From: Sphingomonas pokkalii
Lineage (GTDB): Bacteria; Pseudomonadota; Alphaproteobacteria; Sphingomonadales; Sphingomonadaceae
NCBI RefSeq assembly: GCF_003096275.1
Contig: NZ_QENQ01000001.1
Location: 1,543,855-1,607,854 of the forward strand
Length of the DNA stretch: 64,000 nt
Direction: 5' to 3'
Both the position numbers and the translations under genes were made by a program. A model generated the notes under the pieces. It worked only from the letters and a program-made list of their open reading frames with translations. It did no database searches and was not told the DNA's origin. The number at the start of each line of letters is the position of its first letter. The stretch's first letter is position 1. Shown one piece after another: positions 19,580 to 28,423 of the stretch.

Positions 19580-19672
19580 AAGCTCGCTTTCCTGAGACAG
19601 GTGGTTTTCGGGGTGCGTCTAGGGGCAAGCCTCATGGGGATCAAGCGTCCGATCCCCGGTCGGACGCTGCGG

Positions 19673-20296
19673 TCAGTCCTTCCAGGCCCACCAGAGCTGG
19701 GCCGGGGGCAGGTTCCACCATTCCATGTCATGGTCGATCCGCTGCCAGTGCGGGGTCAGGAAATTGCGGACGTTCGGGTTGTACTGGTAGACGAGGAAGG
19801 CGCCACCGGGCCGCAGCACGTCATGGGTAGCCTTGGCGATCGCGTCGCCGATGCCATCGGGCAGCGTCGAAAAGGGCAGGCCGGACGCAATGAAGTCGGC
19901 ATGGTCGTAGCCATTGTCCTGGATGATCTTCTTAACGTCCACAGCAGAACCAAGCACCGCCACAAAACGAGGGTCCTCGATCGTCTGGCGCAGGTAGCGG
20001 ATGAAATCGGGGTTGGTGTCGATCACGATTAGCTTGCCGTCCGGACCGAGCCGATCGAGAATCGGCCTCGAGAAGGTACCCACGCCGGGGCCATATTCCA
20101 CGAAGAGGCGGGTGTTGCCCCAGTCGACCCGATCCAGCACCTTGCGAATCACGCGGCCGGAGGATTGTGCAACGGCGCCGACCATCACCGGCCGCTTCAC
20201 AAATTGCTGCAGGAAGAACATCCAGGGCGAGGGCACGCCTGCGGGGCGGCTGCGGCGGGCGCCACGGCGCTTTGCTGCGGCAGTCGAAGGGGGCAT
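19673..20296 (-). CDS. PmtA-like SAM-dependent methyltransferase (candidate phospholipid N-methyltransferase)
   Basis: 207 residues with a basic N-terminus (KRRGARRSRP) that could bind acidic lipids. QFVKRPVMVGAVAQSSGRVIRKV precedes motif I LFVEYGPGVGTFSRPIL, followed by LIVIDTNPDFIRYLR and ADFIASGLPFSTLP. This arrangement is seen in bacterial PmtA enzymes, which methylate phosphatidylethanolamine to phosphatidylcholine, and in related rRNA dimethylases. Its position divergent from psd-pssA, which make phosphatidylethanolamine, supports a lipid role. Substrate is inferred, not shown. A later start at MFFLQQF is possible. Confidence 0.68.
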   Translation of the reverse strand: MPPSTAAAKRRGARRSRPAGVPSPWMFFLQQFVKRPVMVGAVAQSSGRVIRKVLDRVDWGNTRLFVEYGPGVGTFSRPILDRLGPDGKLIVIDTNPDFIRYLRQTIEDPRFVAVLGSAVDVKKIIQDNGYDHADFIASGLPFSTLPDGIGDAIAKATHDVLRPGGAFLVYQYNPNVRNFLTPHWQRIDHDMEWWNLPPAQLWWAWKD

Positions 20297-20504
20297 GGGC
20301 TTCCTTACGAAAATTACGTTTCAAAGACATCGCCTGCGCAAAATTGCGCCAACTTGCAAGCGAACCGCGCTAAATATGGTTTCCCGGCAGGCGCCGCCGT
20401 ATAAACGCCGCCGCGAAGGATTGTTGCCCCGATGTCGGTTATGAGCCCTCCGCGTCGCATCCTCCCCCTAGGAAATTGGCAGGCAGGCGGCTACACCTGT
20501 AAAC

Positions 20505-21233
20505 ATGACATCGCTCGACAAGCCTCCGATCGGTACCTCGACGGTGAAATGGCGTTTCCCTGACATCCACCCCGAAGGCCGAAAATATGTGCTGATCGCC
20601 GCTGCGATCGCGCTGGTCAGCCTCTGGGTGTGGGACGTTCTCACCTGGCCGTTGATTTTCGTTACGCTGGGCGTCGCCGCCTTTTTTCGGGATCCCGTCC
20701 GCGTGACCCCGGTGGAGGACGGTGTGCTCGTCGCTCCCGCAGACGGTCTCGTTACGATGATCCAGCGCGTATCGCTTCCGCCCGAACTCGCCGGTCCCCA
20801 CGCGCTTGGCACCGAGCCGATGGTTCGCGTCTCGATCTTCATGAGCGTGTTTGACGTGCATGTGAACCGCACCCCGATTACCGGTACGATCCGCCACGTC
20901 ATCTACATTTCCGGAAAGTTCATGAACGCCGATCTCGACAAGGCAAGCGACGAGAATGAGCGGCAGCATATGGTGGTGGAGGATCGGGACGGCCTGCGGA
21001 TCGGCTTTACGCAGATTGCCGGCCTGGTCGCGCGCCGCATCGTCGCTTTTGTGAAGCCGGGCGACATGGTTGTCGGTGGCCAGCGCATCGGCCTAATTCG
21101 CTTTGGCAGCCGGGTCGATATATTCTTGCCGGAAGAATATGGTGCCCAGGTGATCCTTGGCCAGCGAACCATTGCCGGTGAGACGATCATCGCACGCCGT
21201 GGCATCCAAAACGTCGCCGGGGTCGCGCAATGA
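20505..21233 (+). CDS. psd: Phosphatidylserine decarboxylase proenzyme
   Basis: 242 residues, the short alphaproteobacterial form. An N-terminal hydrophobic segment ([21 protein letters not shown]) anchors it to the inner membrane. Family motifs: [28 protein letters not shown], and RFGSRVDIF near residue 200, where cleavage between Gly and Ser creates the pyruvoyl group. It converts phosphatidylserine to phosphatidylethanolamine. It overlaps pssA by 4 bases (ATGA), so the two are coupled. The 208-base gap to the divergent methyltransferase must hold both promoters. Confidence 0.96.
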   Translation: MTSLDKPPIGTSTVKWRFPDIHPEGRKYVLIAAAIALVSLWVWDVLTWPLIFVTLGVAAFFRDPVRVTPVEDGVLVAPADGLVTMIQRVSLPPELAGPHALGTEPMVRVSIFMSVFDVHVNRTPITGTIRHVIYISGKFMNADLDKASDENERQHMVVEDRDGLRIGFTQIAGLVARRIVAFVKPGDMVVGGQRIGLIRFGSRVDIFLPEEYGAQVILGQRTIAGETIIARRGIQNVAGVAQ

Positions 21234-22048
21234 GCGATTCGCGCCCGCGCATCCGGCGCGGGTTGGGGCGCGCGCCGGCATTGCCCCGCGGCATCCCGCT
21301 GCGTGCAGTCTTGCCCAATGCCGTCACCGCGCTGGCTCTGTGCTCGGGCCTGACCGGCATCCGTTTTGCGATCCTGGGCAACTGGGAAGCTGCAGTGCTG
21401 ATGGTACTCGCCGCCGCCGTGCTCGACGGTATCGATGGCCGGATTGCTCGGCTGGTGCGCGCCGAAAGCCGCTTTGGGGCGGAGTTGGACAGCCTCTCCG
21501 ATGCGATCTCGTTCGGTGTTGCCCCCGCGCTGATCCTCTATCTCTGGTCGTTGCAAGCGCTGGGGCGGTTCGGTTGGCTTGTCGCGCTGCTTCACGCTTT
21601 GTTCTGCGCATTGCGGCTCGCCCGCTTCAACGCGCAGATCGACTTGGTGGCGCAGCCGCACAAATCCGCTGGCTTCCTGACCGGTGTTCCCGCGCCGGCC
21701 GGTGCGGCGCTGGCGCTGACGCCGGTCTATCTTTGGCTGTGGACTGGCGAGGCGGTGACCCGAGCACCGGTCGTCATCGCGTTGTGGACCGCTTTCATTG
21801 CGATCCTGATGGTTTCCAGTGTCGCGACCTTCGGGCCGAAGATTCGGTTGCGTCAGAATGTCCGCTTCGAAGCGATCGCGGTGCTGGTCGCGCTCGCCGC
21901 CGCACTCGTCTCCGCACCCTGGACGACGTTGGCGATCGTCGCGATCGCCTATCTCGCCAGCATCCCGTTCAGCATGCGATCCTATCGAAAGATCAGGCGG
22001 CTGCGCGCTGCTGAAGCGGCATCCGGGCCGGTGCCGACCGTATCTTGA
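21230..22048 (+). CDS. pssA: CDP-diacylglycerol--serine O-phosphatidyltransferase
   Basis: 272 residues with several membrane helices. The CDP-alcohol phosphatidyltransferase signature D-x2-DG-x2-AR-x8-G-x3-D-x3-D is complete in [16 protein letters not shown] through [12 protein letters not shown]. It makes phosphatidylserine from CDP-diacylglycerol and serine, the step before Psd. The product of cdsA at 26.5 kb is its substrate. Its 3' end overlaps the end of the minus-strand small membrane-protein gene by 56 bases. Confidence 0.95.
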   Translation: MSDSRPRIRRGLGRAPALPRGIPLRAVLPNAVTALALCSGLTGIRFAILGNWEAAVLMVLAAAVLDGIDGRIARLVRAESRFGAELDSLSDAISFGVAPALILYLWSLQALGRFGWLVALLHALFCALRLARFNAQIDLVAQPHKSAGFLTGVPAPAGAALALTPVYLWLWTGEAVTRAPVVIALWTAFIAILMVSSVATFGPKIRLRQNVRFEAIAVLVALAAALVSAPWTTLAIVAIAYLASIPFSMRSYRKIRRLRAAEAASGPVPTVS

Positions 22049-22205
22049 TCCGTGCAAGGTGCGGCGGCGGGGCGAACGGTGCTGGCGGCACTTTCCCCAT
22101 CAGCTCCGCAAAGCGATCAAGCTGCTCTCGGATGTTCCCGTAGAGCGACCGGCACGCCAACGCGAATGCAGCCGCGAACAGAAAAAAGATAGCGAATCCA
22201 GTCAT
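21993..22205 (-). CDS. Small SOS-controlled membrane protein, candidate division inhibitor
   Basis: 70 residues from ATG at 22205, with GGGAG about 7 bases upstream; a TTG 7 codons earlier is also in frame. One N-terminal membrane helix (TGFAIFFLFAAAFALACRSLY) is followed by a polar, proline-rich tail ([17 protein letters not shown]). Two LexA boxes at 22308 and 22337 flank a TTGACC -35 element, so damage induction is likely. Small single-helix proteins under LexA control (Caulobacter SidA, Bacillus YneA) block cell division; a similar job here is inference from layout, not from homology. It converges on pssA. Confidence 0.6.
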   Translation of the reverse strand: MTGFAIFFLFAAAFALACRSLYGNIREQLDRFAELMGKVPPAPFAPPPHLARIKIRSAPARMPLQQRAAA

Positions 22206-22302
22206 AACCCGGCTCCCGATCTTCAACGCCGATCCCCGCGGAAACCAAAAATACCCGAACCCACCGGAGCTCGACCTGTTCCGCTGATTGCGCTATGATC
22301 GC

Positions 22303-22331
22303 CATATGTTCCAATATTGTTCCGCGGTCAA
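22303..22331 (-). promoter_or_regulatory. Predicted promoter of the SOS-controlled membrane-protein gene
   Basis: On the minus strand TTGACC (22331-22326) is followed after 17 bases by CATATG (22308-22303), with TATGGC two bases further on as an alternative -10. A LexA box fills the spacer. The transcript would carry a leader of about 90 bases before ATG 22205. Confidence 0.5.
22308..22322. promoter_or_regulatory. LexA (SOS) box 1 between pssA and rpsB
   Basis: GTTCCAATATTGTTC, a perfect GTTC-N7-GTTC. It sits in the spacer of the minus-strand promoter, where LexA would exclude RNA polymerase. Confidence 0.8.
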
Positions 22332-22336
22332 GCGAT

Positions 22337-22351
22337 GTTCGAATGATGTTC
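22337..22351. promoter_or_regulatory. LexA (SOS) box 2 between pssA and rpsB
   Basis: GTTCGAATGATGTTC, a second perfect GTTC-N7-GTTC in the same orientation, 29 bases from box 1 (close to three helical turns), just upstream of the -35 element. Confidence 0.8.
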
Positions 22352-22481
22352 CATCTTGTATGCCTGAGCACAATCAACTAAGTGGCCCGCCTCAACCCCG
22401 CATGGGCAGCATCATAACCCGGTGTTCGGAGCGCTTCCGAATTCCCGCTTCCCAGAGGATCAACCGGAAGGAGTTATCCCT

Positions 22482-23237
22482 ATGGCGGCACCTGTCGTCA
22501 CCATGCAGCAGCTGCTCGAGTCGGGCGCGCACTTCGGTCACCAGACCCACCGCTGGAACCCGAAGATGAAGCCTTACATCTTCGGTGAGCGCAACGGCGT
22601 TCACATCATCGACCTGTCGCAGACCGTTCCGCTGTTCGCCCGCGCGCTCGAGTTCGTCAGCTCGACGGTCGCCGCCGGCGGCAAGGTGCTGTTCGTCGGC
22701 ACCAAGCGCCAGGCGCAGGAGCCGATCGCCGAGGCCGCGCGTCGTGCGGGCCAGCACTTCGTCAACCACCGCTGGCTGGGCGGCATGCTCACCAACTGGA
22801 AGACCATCAGCAACTCGATCAAGCGCCTCAAGACGCTTGAAGAGCAGCTGTCGGGCGACACGCACGGCCTGACCAAGAAGGAAGTGCTGCAGCTCACCCG
22901 CGAGCGTGACAAGCTCGAGCTCTCGCTCGGCGGCATCCGCGACATGGGCGGCATTCCCGACATCATGTTCGTAATCGACGCGAACAAGGAAGAGCTGGCG
23001 ATCAAGGAAGCCAACACCCTCGGCATCCCCGTCGTCGCCGTGCTCGACTCGAACGTTTCGCCGGACGGCATCGCGTTCCCGGTTCCGGGCAACGACGACG
23101 CCAGCCGTGCCATCCGTCTCTACTGCGAAGCCATCGCCATCGCCGCGACCCGTGGCGGCCGCGAGGCGCTGATGCAGCAGGGCTATGACTTCGGTGCTGC
23201 CGAGCAGCCGCCGGTCGAGGAAGCCGTAGAAGGCTGA
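22482..23237 (+). CDS. rpsB: 30S ribosomal protein S2
   Basis: 251 residues from ATG ([27 protein letters not shown]), preceded by GGAAGGAG. Conserved S2 blocks: [65 protein letters not shown] and [15 protein letters not shown]. It binds the 30S head near S1. First gene of the rpsB-tsf-pyrH-frr block, with a hairpin before tsf. The two LexA boxes lie about 130 bases upstream but are better placed for the minus-strand gene. Confidence 0.98.
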   Translation: MAAPVVTMQQLLESGAHFGHQTHRWNPKMKPYIFGERNGVHIIDLSQTVPLFARALEFVSSTVAAGGKVLFVGTKRQAQEPIAEAARRAGQHFVNHRWLGGMLTNWKTISNSIKRLKTLEEQLSGDTHGLTKKEVLQLTRERDKLELSLGGIRDMGGIPDIMFVIDANKEELAIKEANTLGIPVVAVLDSNVSPDGIAFPVPGNDDASRAIRLYCEAIAIAATRGGREALMQQGYDFGAAEQPPVEEAVEG

Positions 23238-23263
23238 TCGCCCGCGTCATCGAACCGTAATCG

Positions 23264-23303
23264 GGGCGGGGCAGGGCGACACGCACTGCTCCGCCCGACT
23301 TTT
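23264..23303 (+). terminator. Terminator-like hairpin between rpsB and tsf
   Basis: Stem GGGCGGGGCAG / CTGCTCCGCCC (11 pairs, one G-T), 11-base loop, then GACTTTT. In many bacteria partial termination here sets the S2:EF-Ts ratio; that role is inference. Confidence 0.55.
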
Positions 23304-23320
23304 AACTGAGGAATAGAGAC

Positions 23321-24250
23321 ATGGCCGAGATCACCGCAGCCGCCGTCAAGGAACTCCGCGAAAAGAGCGGCGCCGGCATGATGGATTGCAAGAAGGCGCT
23401 CTCCGAGACTAATGGTGACATGGAAGCCGCTGCCGACTGGCTGCGCGCCAAGGGCCTCGCTGCTGCCGCCAAGAAGTCGAGCCGTACGGCTGCCGAGGGC
23501 CTGGTGGGCTTGGCGGTTGCCGGCACCAAGGGGGTCGCCGTCGAGGTGAACTCGCAGACCGACTTCGTCGCCAAGAACGAGATCTTCCAGAACTTCGTGC
23601 GCGAGACCACCGCGCTGGCGCTGGAAGCCGGTGACGACATCGCCGCGATCAAGGGCGCCAAGATGGCCTCGGGCCAGACCGTCGACGAGACGCTGACCGC
23701 CAACATTGCCACCATCGGCGAGAACCAGGTGCTGCGTCGCGCCAAGAAGGTCGAAGTCGCCAAGGGTGCGGTGATCCCGTACGTCCACAATGCGGCGGCG
23801 CCGGGCCTCGGCAAGATCGGCGTGCTCGTCGCGCTCGAGTCGGAAGCCGGTGTCGACGTACTCGAGCCGCTCGGCAAGCAGCTGGCGATGCACATCGCCG
23901 CCGCCTTCCCGCTGGCGCTCGACGAGAGCGGCCTGGACCAGGACGTGCTCGCCCGTGAGCGTGCGATCGCTGCCGAGAAGGCCTCCGAGAGCGGCAAGCC
24001 GGCCGAGATCATCGAGAAGATGGTGGAGGGCGCCGTTAAGAAGTTCGCGAAGGAGAATGCCCTGCTCAGCCAGCTGTTCGTGATGGACGGCAAGACCCCG
24101 GTGTCGGACGTCATCGCCAAGGCGGCGAAGGACTCGGGCGCGGCGATCGTGCTGAAGGACTATGTCCGCTTCCAGCTCGGCGAAGGCATCGAGAAGGAAG
24201 AGAGCGACTTCGCTGCCGAAGTGGCCGCGACCGCCGGTCTCACCAAGTAA
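23321..24250 (+). CDS. tsf: Elongation factor Ts
   Basis: 309 residues with the UBA-like N-terminus ([24 protein letters not shown]) and the core motif [17 protein letters not shown] that contacts EF-Tu, followed by VGVLVALE-type segments ([13 protein letters not shown]). It exchanges GDP on EF-Tu. GAGGAATAGAGAC precedes the ATG. It follows rpsB as in nearly all bacteria. Confidence 0.98.
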   Translation: MAEITAAAVKELREKSGAGMMDCKKALSETNGDMEAAADWLRAKGLAAAAKKSSRTAAEGLVGLAVAGTKGVAVEVNSQTDFVAKNEIFQNFVRETTALALEAGDDIAAIKGAKMASGQTVDETLTANIATIGENQVLRRAKKVEVAKGAVIPYVHNAAAPGLGKIGVLVALESEAGVDVLEPLGKQLAMHIAAAFPLALDESGLDQDVLARERAIAAEKASESGKPAEIIEKMVEGAVKKFAKENALLSQLFVMDGKTPVSDVIAKAAKDSGAAIVLKDYVRFQLGEGIEKEESDFAAEVAATAGLTK

Positions 24251-24373
24251 TCAGGCGCGCCGGGGGAGGCCGTTTCGACGGCGTTTCCCCGGCATCCCCG
24301 CTTGTTCACGCGGCGCGGCTCCTCTAGGGTCCGCGCCGCTTCGCTGTCCGCTTCTCAAGATTTCAGGAACCTC

Positions 24374-25102
24374 ATGACCGCTCCGACCGTCCGCCGCATT
24401 CTACTCAAGCTGTCGGGGGAGGTCCTGATGGGCCAGGGCCAGTTCGGCATCGATCCGGAAACCTGCGAGCGCGTGGCGCTCGAGGTGAAGGAGGCCAAGG
24501 ACAGCGGCCTCGAAATCTGCATGGTGGTAGGCGGCGGCAACATCTTCCGCGGCCTGGCCGGGGCGGCGCAGGGCTTCGATCGCGCCAGTGCCGATTATAT
24601 GGGGATGCTGGCCACGGTGATGAACGCGTTGGCGATGCAGAACGCGCTGGAGAAAGTGGGCGTGGATACCCGCGTCCAGTCGGCCATCCCGATGGCGAGC
24701 GTCTGTGAGCCCTATATCCGCCGACGTGCCGAACGGCACATGGAGAAGGGCCGCGTCGTTCTGTTCGCGGCAGGCACCGGTCTGCCGTTCTTTACCACCG
24801 ACACGACGGCTGCGTTGCGTGCGGCCGAAATGAACTGCGACGCACTGTTCAAAGGCACCTCGGTGGACGGCGTGTACGATGCCGATCCCAAGAAGGTGCC
24901 GACTGCGACCCGCTATGAGACGCTGAGCTACGACCGCGTCCTTGCCGACAATCTGAAGGTAATGGATGCGTCTGCTGTCGCGCTGTGCCGCGACAATCAT
25001 ATTCCGATCGTGGTGTTCAACATCCGGGGCGAAGGCAACCTCGCTTCGGTGCTTCGGGGCGAGGGTACGTCGACCATCGTTCAAAGCTCGGACGCCGCGT
25101 AA
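24374..25102 (+). CDS. pyrH: UMP kinase
   Basis: 242 residues from ATG ([20 protein letters not shown]); the frame is open upstream but the conserved start is here. Motifs: [65 protein letters not shown] and [20 protein letters not shown]. It phosphorylates UMP to UDP (bacterial amino-acid-kinase fold). Between tsf and frr, the standard order. Confidence 0.98.
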   Translation: MTAPTVRRILLKLSGEVLMGQGQFGIDPETCERVALEVKEAKDSGLEICMVVGGGNIFRGLAGAAQGFDRASADYMGMLATVMNALAMQNALEKVGVDTRVQSAIPMASVCEPYIRRRAERHMEKGRVVLFAAGTGLPFFTTDTTAALRAAEMNCDALFKGTSVDGVYDADPKKVPTATRYETLSYDRVLADNLKVMDASAVALCRDNHIPIVVFNIRGEGNLASVLRGEGTSTIVQSSDAA

Positions 25103-25137
25103 CTTCCCCGCAACGGATCCTACAAGGAGAGCCGAAA

Positions 25138-25695
25138 ATGGCCGCTTACGACAAGGCAGACCTGGAGCGCCGCATGGCCGGTGCCGTGGAATCGCTGAAG
25201 CATGATCTCGTCGGTCTCCGCACCGGCCGTGCTTCCACTTCGCTGCTCGATCCGGTGACGGTCGAGGTCTATGGTTCGCACATGCCGATCACCCAGGTTG
25301 CGACCGTCTCGGCGCCCGAGCCGCGCCTGTTGTCGGTGCAGGTGTGGGACAAGTCGAATGTCGGCCCGGTCGACAAGGCGATCCGCTCGGCCGGGCTCGG
25401 TCTCAACCCGATCGTCGACGGCCAGACGCTGCGCCTGCCGATCCCCGATCTGACCGAGGAACGCCGCAAGGAACTCGCCAAGCTGGCGAACCAATATGCC
25501 GAGAAGGCCCGTGTCGCTGCGCGCAACGTGCGCCGCGACGGCATGGACAGCCTGAAGACCGACGAGAAGAAGGGTGTGTTCGGCGAGGACGATCGCAAGC
25601 GCCATGAAACGGAAGTGCAGAAGCTGACCGACGCGACGATCGCGGAGATCGATGCGGCGGCGGCTGCGAAGGAAAAGGAAATCCTGGGCAAGTGA
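25138..25695 (+). CDS. frr: Ribosome recycling factor
   Basis: 185 residues from ATG preceded by AAGGAGAG. L-shaped RRF signatures: [69 protein letters not shown] and [17 protein letters not shown]. With EF-G it splits the post-termination ribosome. Normal length. Confidence 0.98.
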   Translation: MAAYDKADLERRMAGAVESLKHDLVGLRTGRASTSLLDPVTVEVYGSHMPITQVATVSAPEPRLLSVQVWDKSNVGPVDKAIRSAGLGLNPIVDGQTLRLPIPDLTEERRKELAKLANQYAEKARVAARNVRRDGMDSLKTDEKKGVFGEDDRKRHETEVQKLTDATIAEIDAAAAAKEKEILGK

Positions 25696-25737
25696 TCCGC
25701 CCGGGCGTTTCCGTGGCAGCCGGAAGGGCGGGGCGCG

Positions 25738-26472
25738 GTGGCCGTTAAGCTGGCTTCCGCGTCCGGCGGCGAGGCGCCGCCGCCCCGCCATGTCGCGATC
25801 ATCATGGATGGCAATGGCCGCTGGGCGAAGAAGCGGCTGCTGCCGCGTATCGCCGGCCACCGTCAGGGTGTGGAAGCCGTGCGCCGCGTTGCGCGCGCGG
25901 CGCGAACGCTCGGCATCGAAGTGCTGACGCTGTACGCCTTCTCCTCCGAGAATTGGCGGCGGCCGGAGGAGGAAGTCGGCGGGCTGATGGGCCTGTTGCG
26001 GCAGTTCCTGGCCGGTGAGCTTGACGACCTCGTCTCCGAGGGGGTGAAGCTGCGGGTGATCGGCGACTGGCGGCGGCTTTCGCCCGATCTGGTCGCGATG
26101 ATCGAGGGTGCGGTGGCACGTACCACCGGCAATCCTGGTCCTACGCTGGTGATCGCGCTCAACTACGGCGCGCAGGCGGAGATCCTGGCTGCGGCACGGC
26201 GGCTCGCCGAACAGGTCCGGGATGGCGCCGTAGATCCATCGATGATCGACGAGGCTTGCTTCGAAGGCGAACTGGAAACGGCCGGCCTGCCGCCGCTCGA
26301 TCTTCTGATCCGCACTTCCGGTGAGCAGCGACTGTCGAATTTCCTGCTATGGCAGGCAGCATATGCCGAGTTGTTGTTCGTCGACACGCTGTGGCCCGAT
26401 TTCGATGAGCGCACGCTTGCCGAGGCGCTGGCGCAATTCAGCCGACGCCAGCGACGCTTTGGCGGCCTGTGA
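25738..26472 (+). CDS. uppS: Undecaprenyl diphosphate synthase
   Basis: 244 residues, GTG start after a purine-rich AAGGGCGGGG. cis-Prenyltransferase motifs: HVAIIMDGNGRWAKKR with the catalytic Asp, GHRQGVEAVRRV, LTLYAFSSENWRRP, ALNYGAQAEIL, and LLIRTSGEQRLSNFLLWQAAYAEL. It makes the C55 carrier lipid for peptidoglycan and surface polysaccharides. The stop overlaps the GTG of cdsA by 4 bases. Confidence 0.96.
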   Translation: MAVKLASASGGEAPPPRHVAIIMDGNGRWAKKRLLPRIAGHRQGVEAVRRVARAARTLGIEVLTLYAFSSENWRRPEEEVGGLMGLLRQFLAGELDDLVSEGVKLRVIGDWRRLSPDLVAMIEGAVARTTGNPGPTLVIALNYGAQAEILAAARRLAEQVRDGAVDPSMIDEACFEGELETAGLPPLDLLIRTSGEQRLSNFLLWQAAYAELLFVDTLWPDFDERTLAEALAQFSRRQRRFGGL

Positions 26473-27269
26473 GCAAGAACGCAGATCTTCCGAAGCGTGC
26501 GATCGTGGGATTGGCCCTGGTGGGTCTCGCGGTCGCCGCCCTTTGGGCTGGGGGCTATGGCTTCTGGCTGGTCGTCTGCGTGATGGCGGTGCTGATGATC
26601 GGCGAATGGGCGCTGCTCGCGGGCGACACCGCCAAGCGGCAGCTGTCGCAATATGTGCTGACGGTACCGCTTGCGATCCTCAGTCCGGCGGCTGCCGGGC
26701 CGGGGTTTCTTGCGCTCGGCCTGATCTTCGGTGCCTTTTTCTTCGTGGCGATCGTCACGCGCAATGCCAAGCTGGCGGCGGGCCAGATCTATGTCGGGTT
26801 GCCGGTGCTGGCGTTGCTGCTGCTGCGGGCGCATCCGCAGGGCTTTGCTGCAACGCTTTGGACCATGGCGATCGTATGGGTGTGCGACAGTGGCGCCTAT
26901 TTCGCCGGGCGCGCAATCGGCGGCCCGAAGCTTGCGCCGACCATCAGTCCGAACAAGACATGGGCGGGGCTGATCGGTGGCCTGATCGCGGCGGTTGCAT
27001 TCTCGGCAGCGTTCTTCTGGCTTGCCCCTGGCCCCGCGATCGATGGTTGGCTGGTCGTCGTGTCGCCGCTCGTCGCGATTTCCTCGCAACTCGGGGATCT
27101 CTACGAAAGCCATCTCAAGCGCGTCGCCGGGGTTAAGGACTCCGGCAATTTGTTGCCAGGCCATGGCGGTATTCTCGATCGGCTCGACGGTCTGGTCTTT
27201 GCCGCACCGGCCGCAGCGGTGTTTTTCGCGATCCATCATCAGGTGGTACTGGGAGGAGTCTGGTGGTGA
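26469..27269 (+). CDS. cdsA: Phosphatidate cytidylyltransferase
   Basis: 266 residues, GTG start overlapping uppS. Multiple membrane helices end with the CTP-transferase signature: SQLGDLYESHLKRVAGVKD and LLPGHGGILDRLDGL. It forms CDP-diacylglycerol, used by PssA (21.2 kb). Also WVCDSGAYFAGR and ISPNKTWAG, typical of CdsA. Overlaps dxr by 7 bases. Confidence 0.96.
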   Translation: MSKNADLPKRAIVGLALVGLAVAALWAGGYGFWLVVCVMAVLMIGEWALLAGDTAKRQLSQYVLTVPLAILSPAAAGPGFLALGLIFGAFFFVAIVTRNAKLAAGQIYVGLPVLALLLLRAHPQGFAATLWTMAIVWVCDSGAYFAGRAIGGPKLAPTISPNKTWAGLIGGLIAAVAFSAAFFWLAPGPAIDGWLVVVSPLVAISSQLGDLYESHLKRVAGVKDSGNLLPGHGGILDRLDGLVFAAPAAAVFFAIHHQVVLGGVWW

Positions 27270-28423
27270 AGCGCGTTACGGTTCTTGGCGCGACGGGGTC
27301 TGTCGGCAGCTCGACGCTCGACTTGATCGAACGCAACGCCGACGCCTTCGAGGTCGTGGCGCTGACCGCCAATTCCGACGTGGAGAAGCTCGCTGCCGCT
27401 GCGATCCGCACCCGCGCGCGCTATGCGGTCGTTGCCGATCAGAATTGCCTGCACGATCTGCAGGACCGCTTGGCCGGAACCGGCGTCGAGGCGCTGGGCG
27501 GTGTGGACGCGGTCTGCGATATCGCGCGCATGGGTGCCGACTGGACGATGGCGGCGATCGTGGGCACCGCCGGCCTGAAGCCGGTGATGGCGGCGCTGGA
27601 AGGCGGCGGAACCGTGGCGCTGGCCAACAAGGAATCCCTCGTTTCGGCGGGCGAGGTAATGATGGCGGCGGCGCGGGCGCATGGTGCGACGCTGCTGCCG
27701 GTCGATTCGGAGCACAATGCCGTGTTCCAGTGCCTCGATCGCACTGCGCCCAAGGGGGTACGGCGGATCATCCTCACCGCCAGCGGTGGCCCGTTCCGTA
27801 CGATGCCCAAGGATGCGATGCGGGCAATCACGCCGGCGCAGGCGGTTGCGCACCCCAACTGGTCGATGGGCGCCAAGATCTCGGTCGATTCGGCGACGAT
27901 GATGAACAAGGGCCTCGAACTGATCGAGGCGTTCCATCTGTTCCCGGTTGCGGCCGAGCAGCTGGCGGTGCTGGTCCATGCCCAGTCGGTGGTGCATTCG
28001 ATGGTCGAATATGTGGATGGATCGGTGCTGGCCCAGCTTGGCACGCCGGACATGCGTACTCCGATCGCCTTTGCACTGGCATGGCCGGAGCGGATGGAGA
28101 CGCCCTGTGCGCCGCTCGATCTTGCTGCGGTCGGCCGCCTCGATTTCGAGAACCCGGATCTCGATCGTTTTCCCGCTCTCGCTCTCGCGCTCGAGGCGCT
28201 GAAGGCTGGTGGTGCGCGCCCGGCGATCCTGAATGCCGCAAACGAGGTCGCGGTTGCCGCCTTTCTCGCCGGGCAGATCGGATTTCTTGAAATTGCCGCA
28301 ATCTCTGCCGATACGCTAGCGGGCTATGACCCGGCCGCTCCGGACACGCTCGACGCCGTTCTGGCGATTGACGAAGAGGCGCGGCGCCACGCGGTCGAGC
28401 GAGTGAAGGATTGCGTCGCTTGA
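27263..28423 (+). CDS. dxr: 1-deoxy-D-xylulose 5-phosphate reductoisomerase
   Basis: 386 residues, GTG start inside the cdsA end. Motifs: VLGATGSVGSSTLDLIERN (NADPH), ANKESLVSAGEVMM, LLPVDSEHNAVFQCLD (metal site), LTASGGPFRTMP and HPNWSMGAKISVDSATMMNK. It makes MEP in the non-mevalonate isoprenoid pathway, whose later enzyme IspE is encoded at 44 kb and which feeds UppS upstream. Overlaps rseP. Confidence 0.97.
   Translation: MVKRVTVLGATGSVGSSTLDLIERNADAFEVVALTANSDVEKLAAAAIRTRARYAVVADQNCLHDLQDRLAGTGVEALGGVDAVCDIARMGADWTMAAIVGTAGLKPVMAALEGGGTVALANKESLVSAGEVMMAAARAHGATLLPVDSEHNAVFQCLDRTAPKGVRRIILTASGGPFRTMPKDAMRAITPAQAVAHPNWSMGAKISVDSATMMNKGLELIEAFHLFPVAAEQLAVLVHAQSVVHSMVEYVDGSVLAQLGTPDMRTPIAFALAWPERMETPCAPLDLAAVGRLDFENPDLDRFPALALALEALKAGGARPAILNAANEVAVAAFLAGQIGFLEIAAISADTLAGYDPAAPDTLDAVLAIDEEARRHAVERVKDCVA

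Noticed and set aside
22308..22351. LexA boxes as regulators of rpsB
   Set aside because: They are about 130 bases from rpsB, an essential growth gene, and fit the minus-strand -35/-10 exactly.
22117..22377. 86-codon minus ORF across the LexA boxes
   Set aside because: It would start upstream of or inside the predicted promoter; the 70-residue frame has a better ribosome binding site and a membrane helix.
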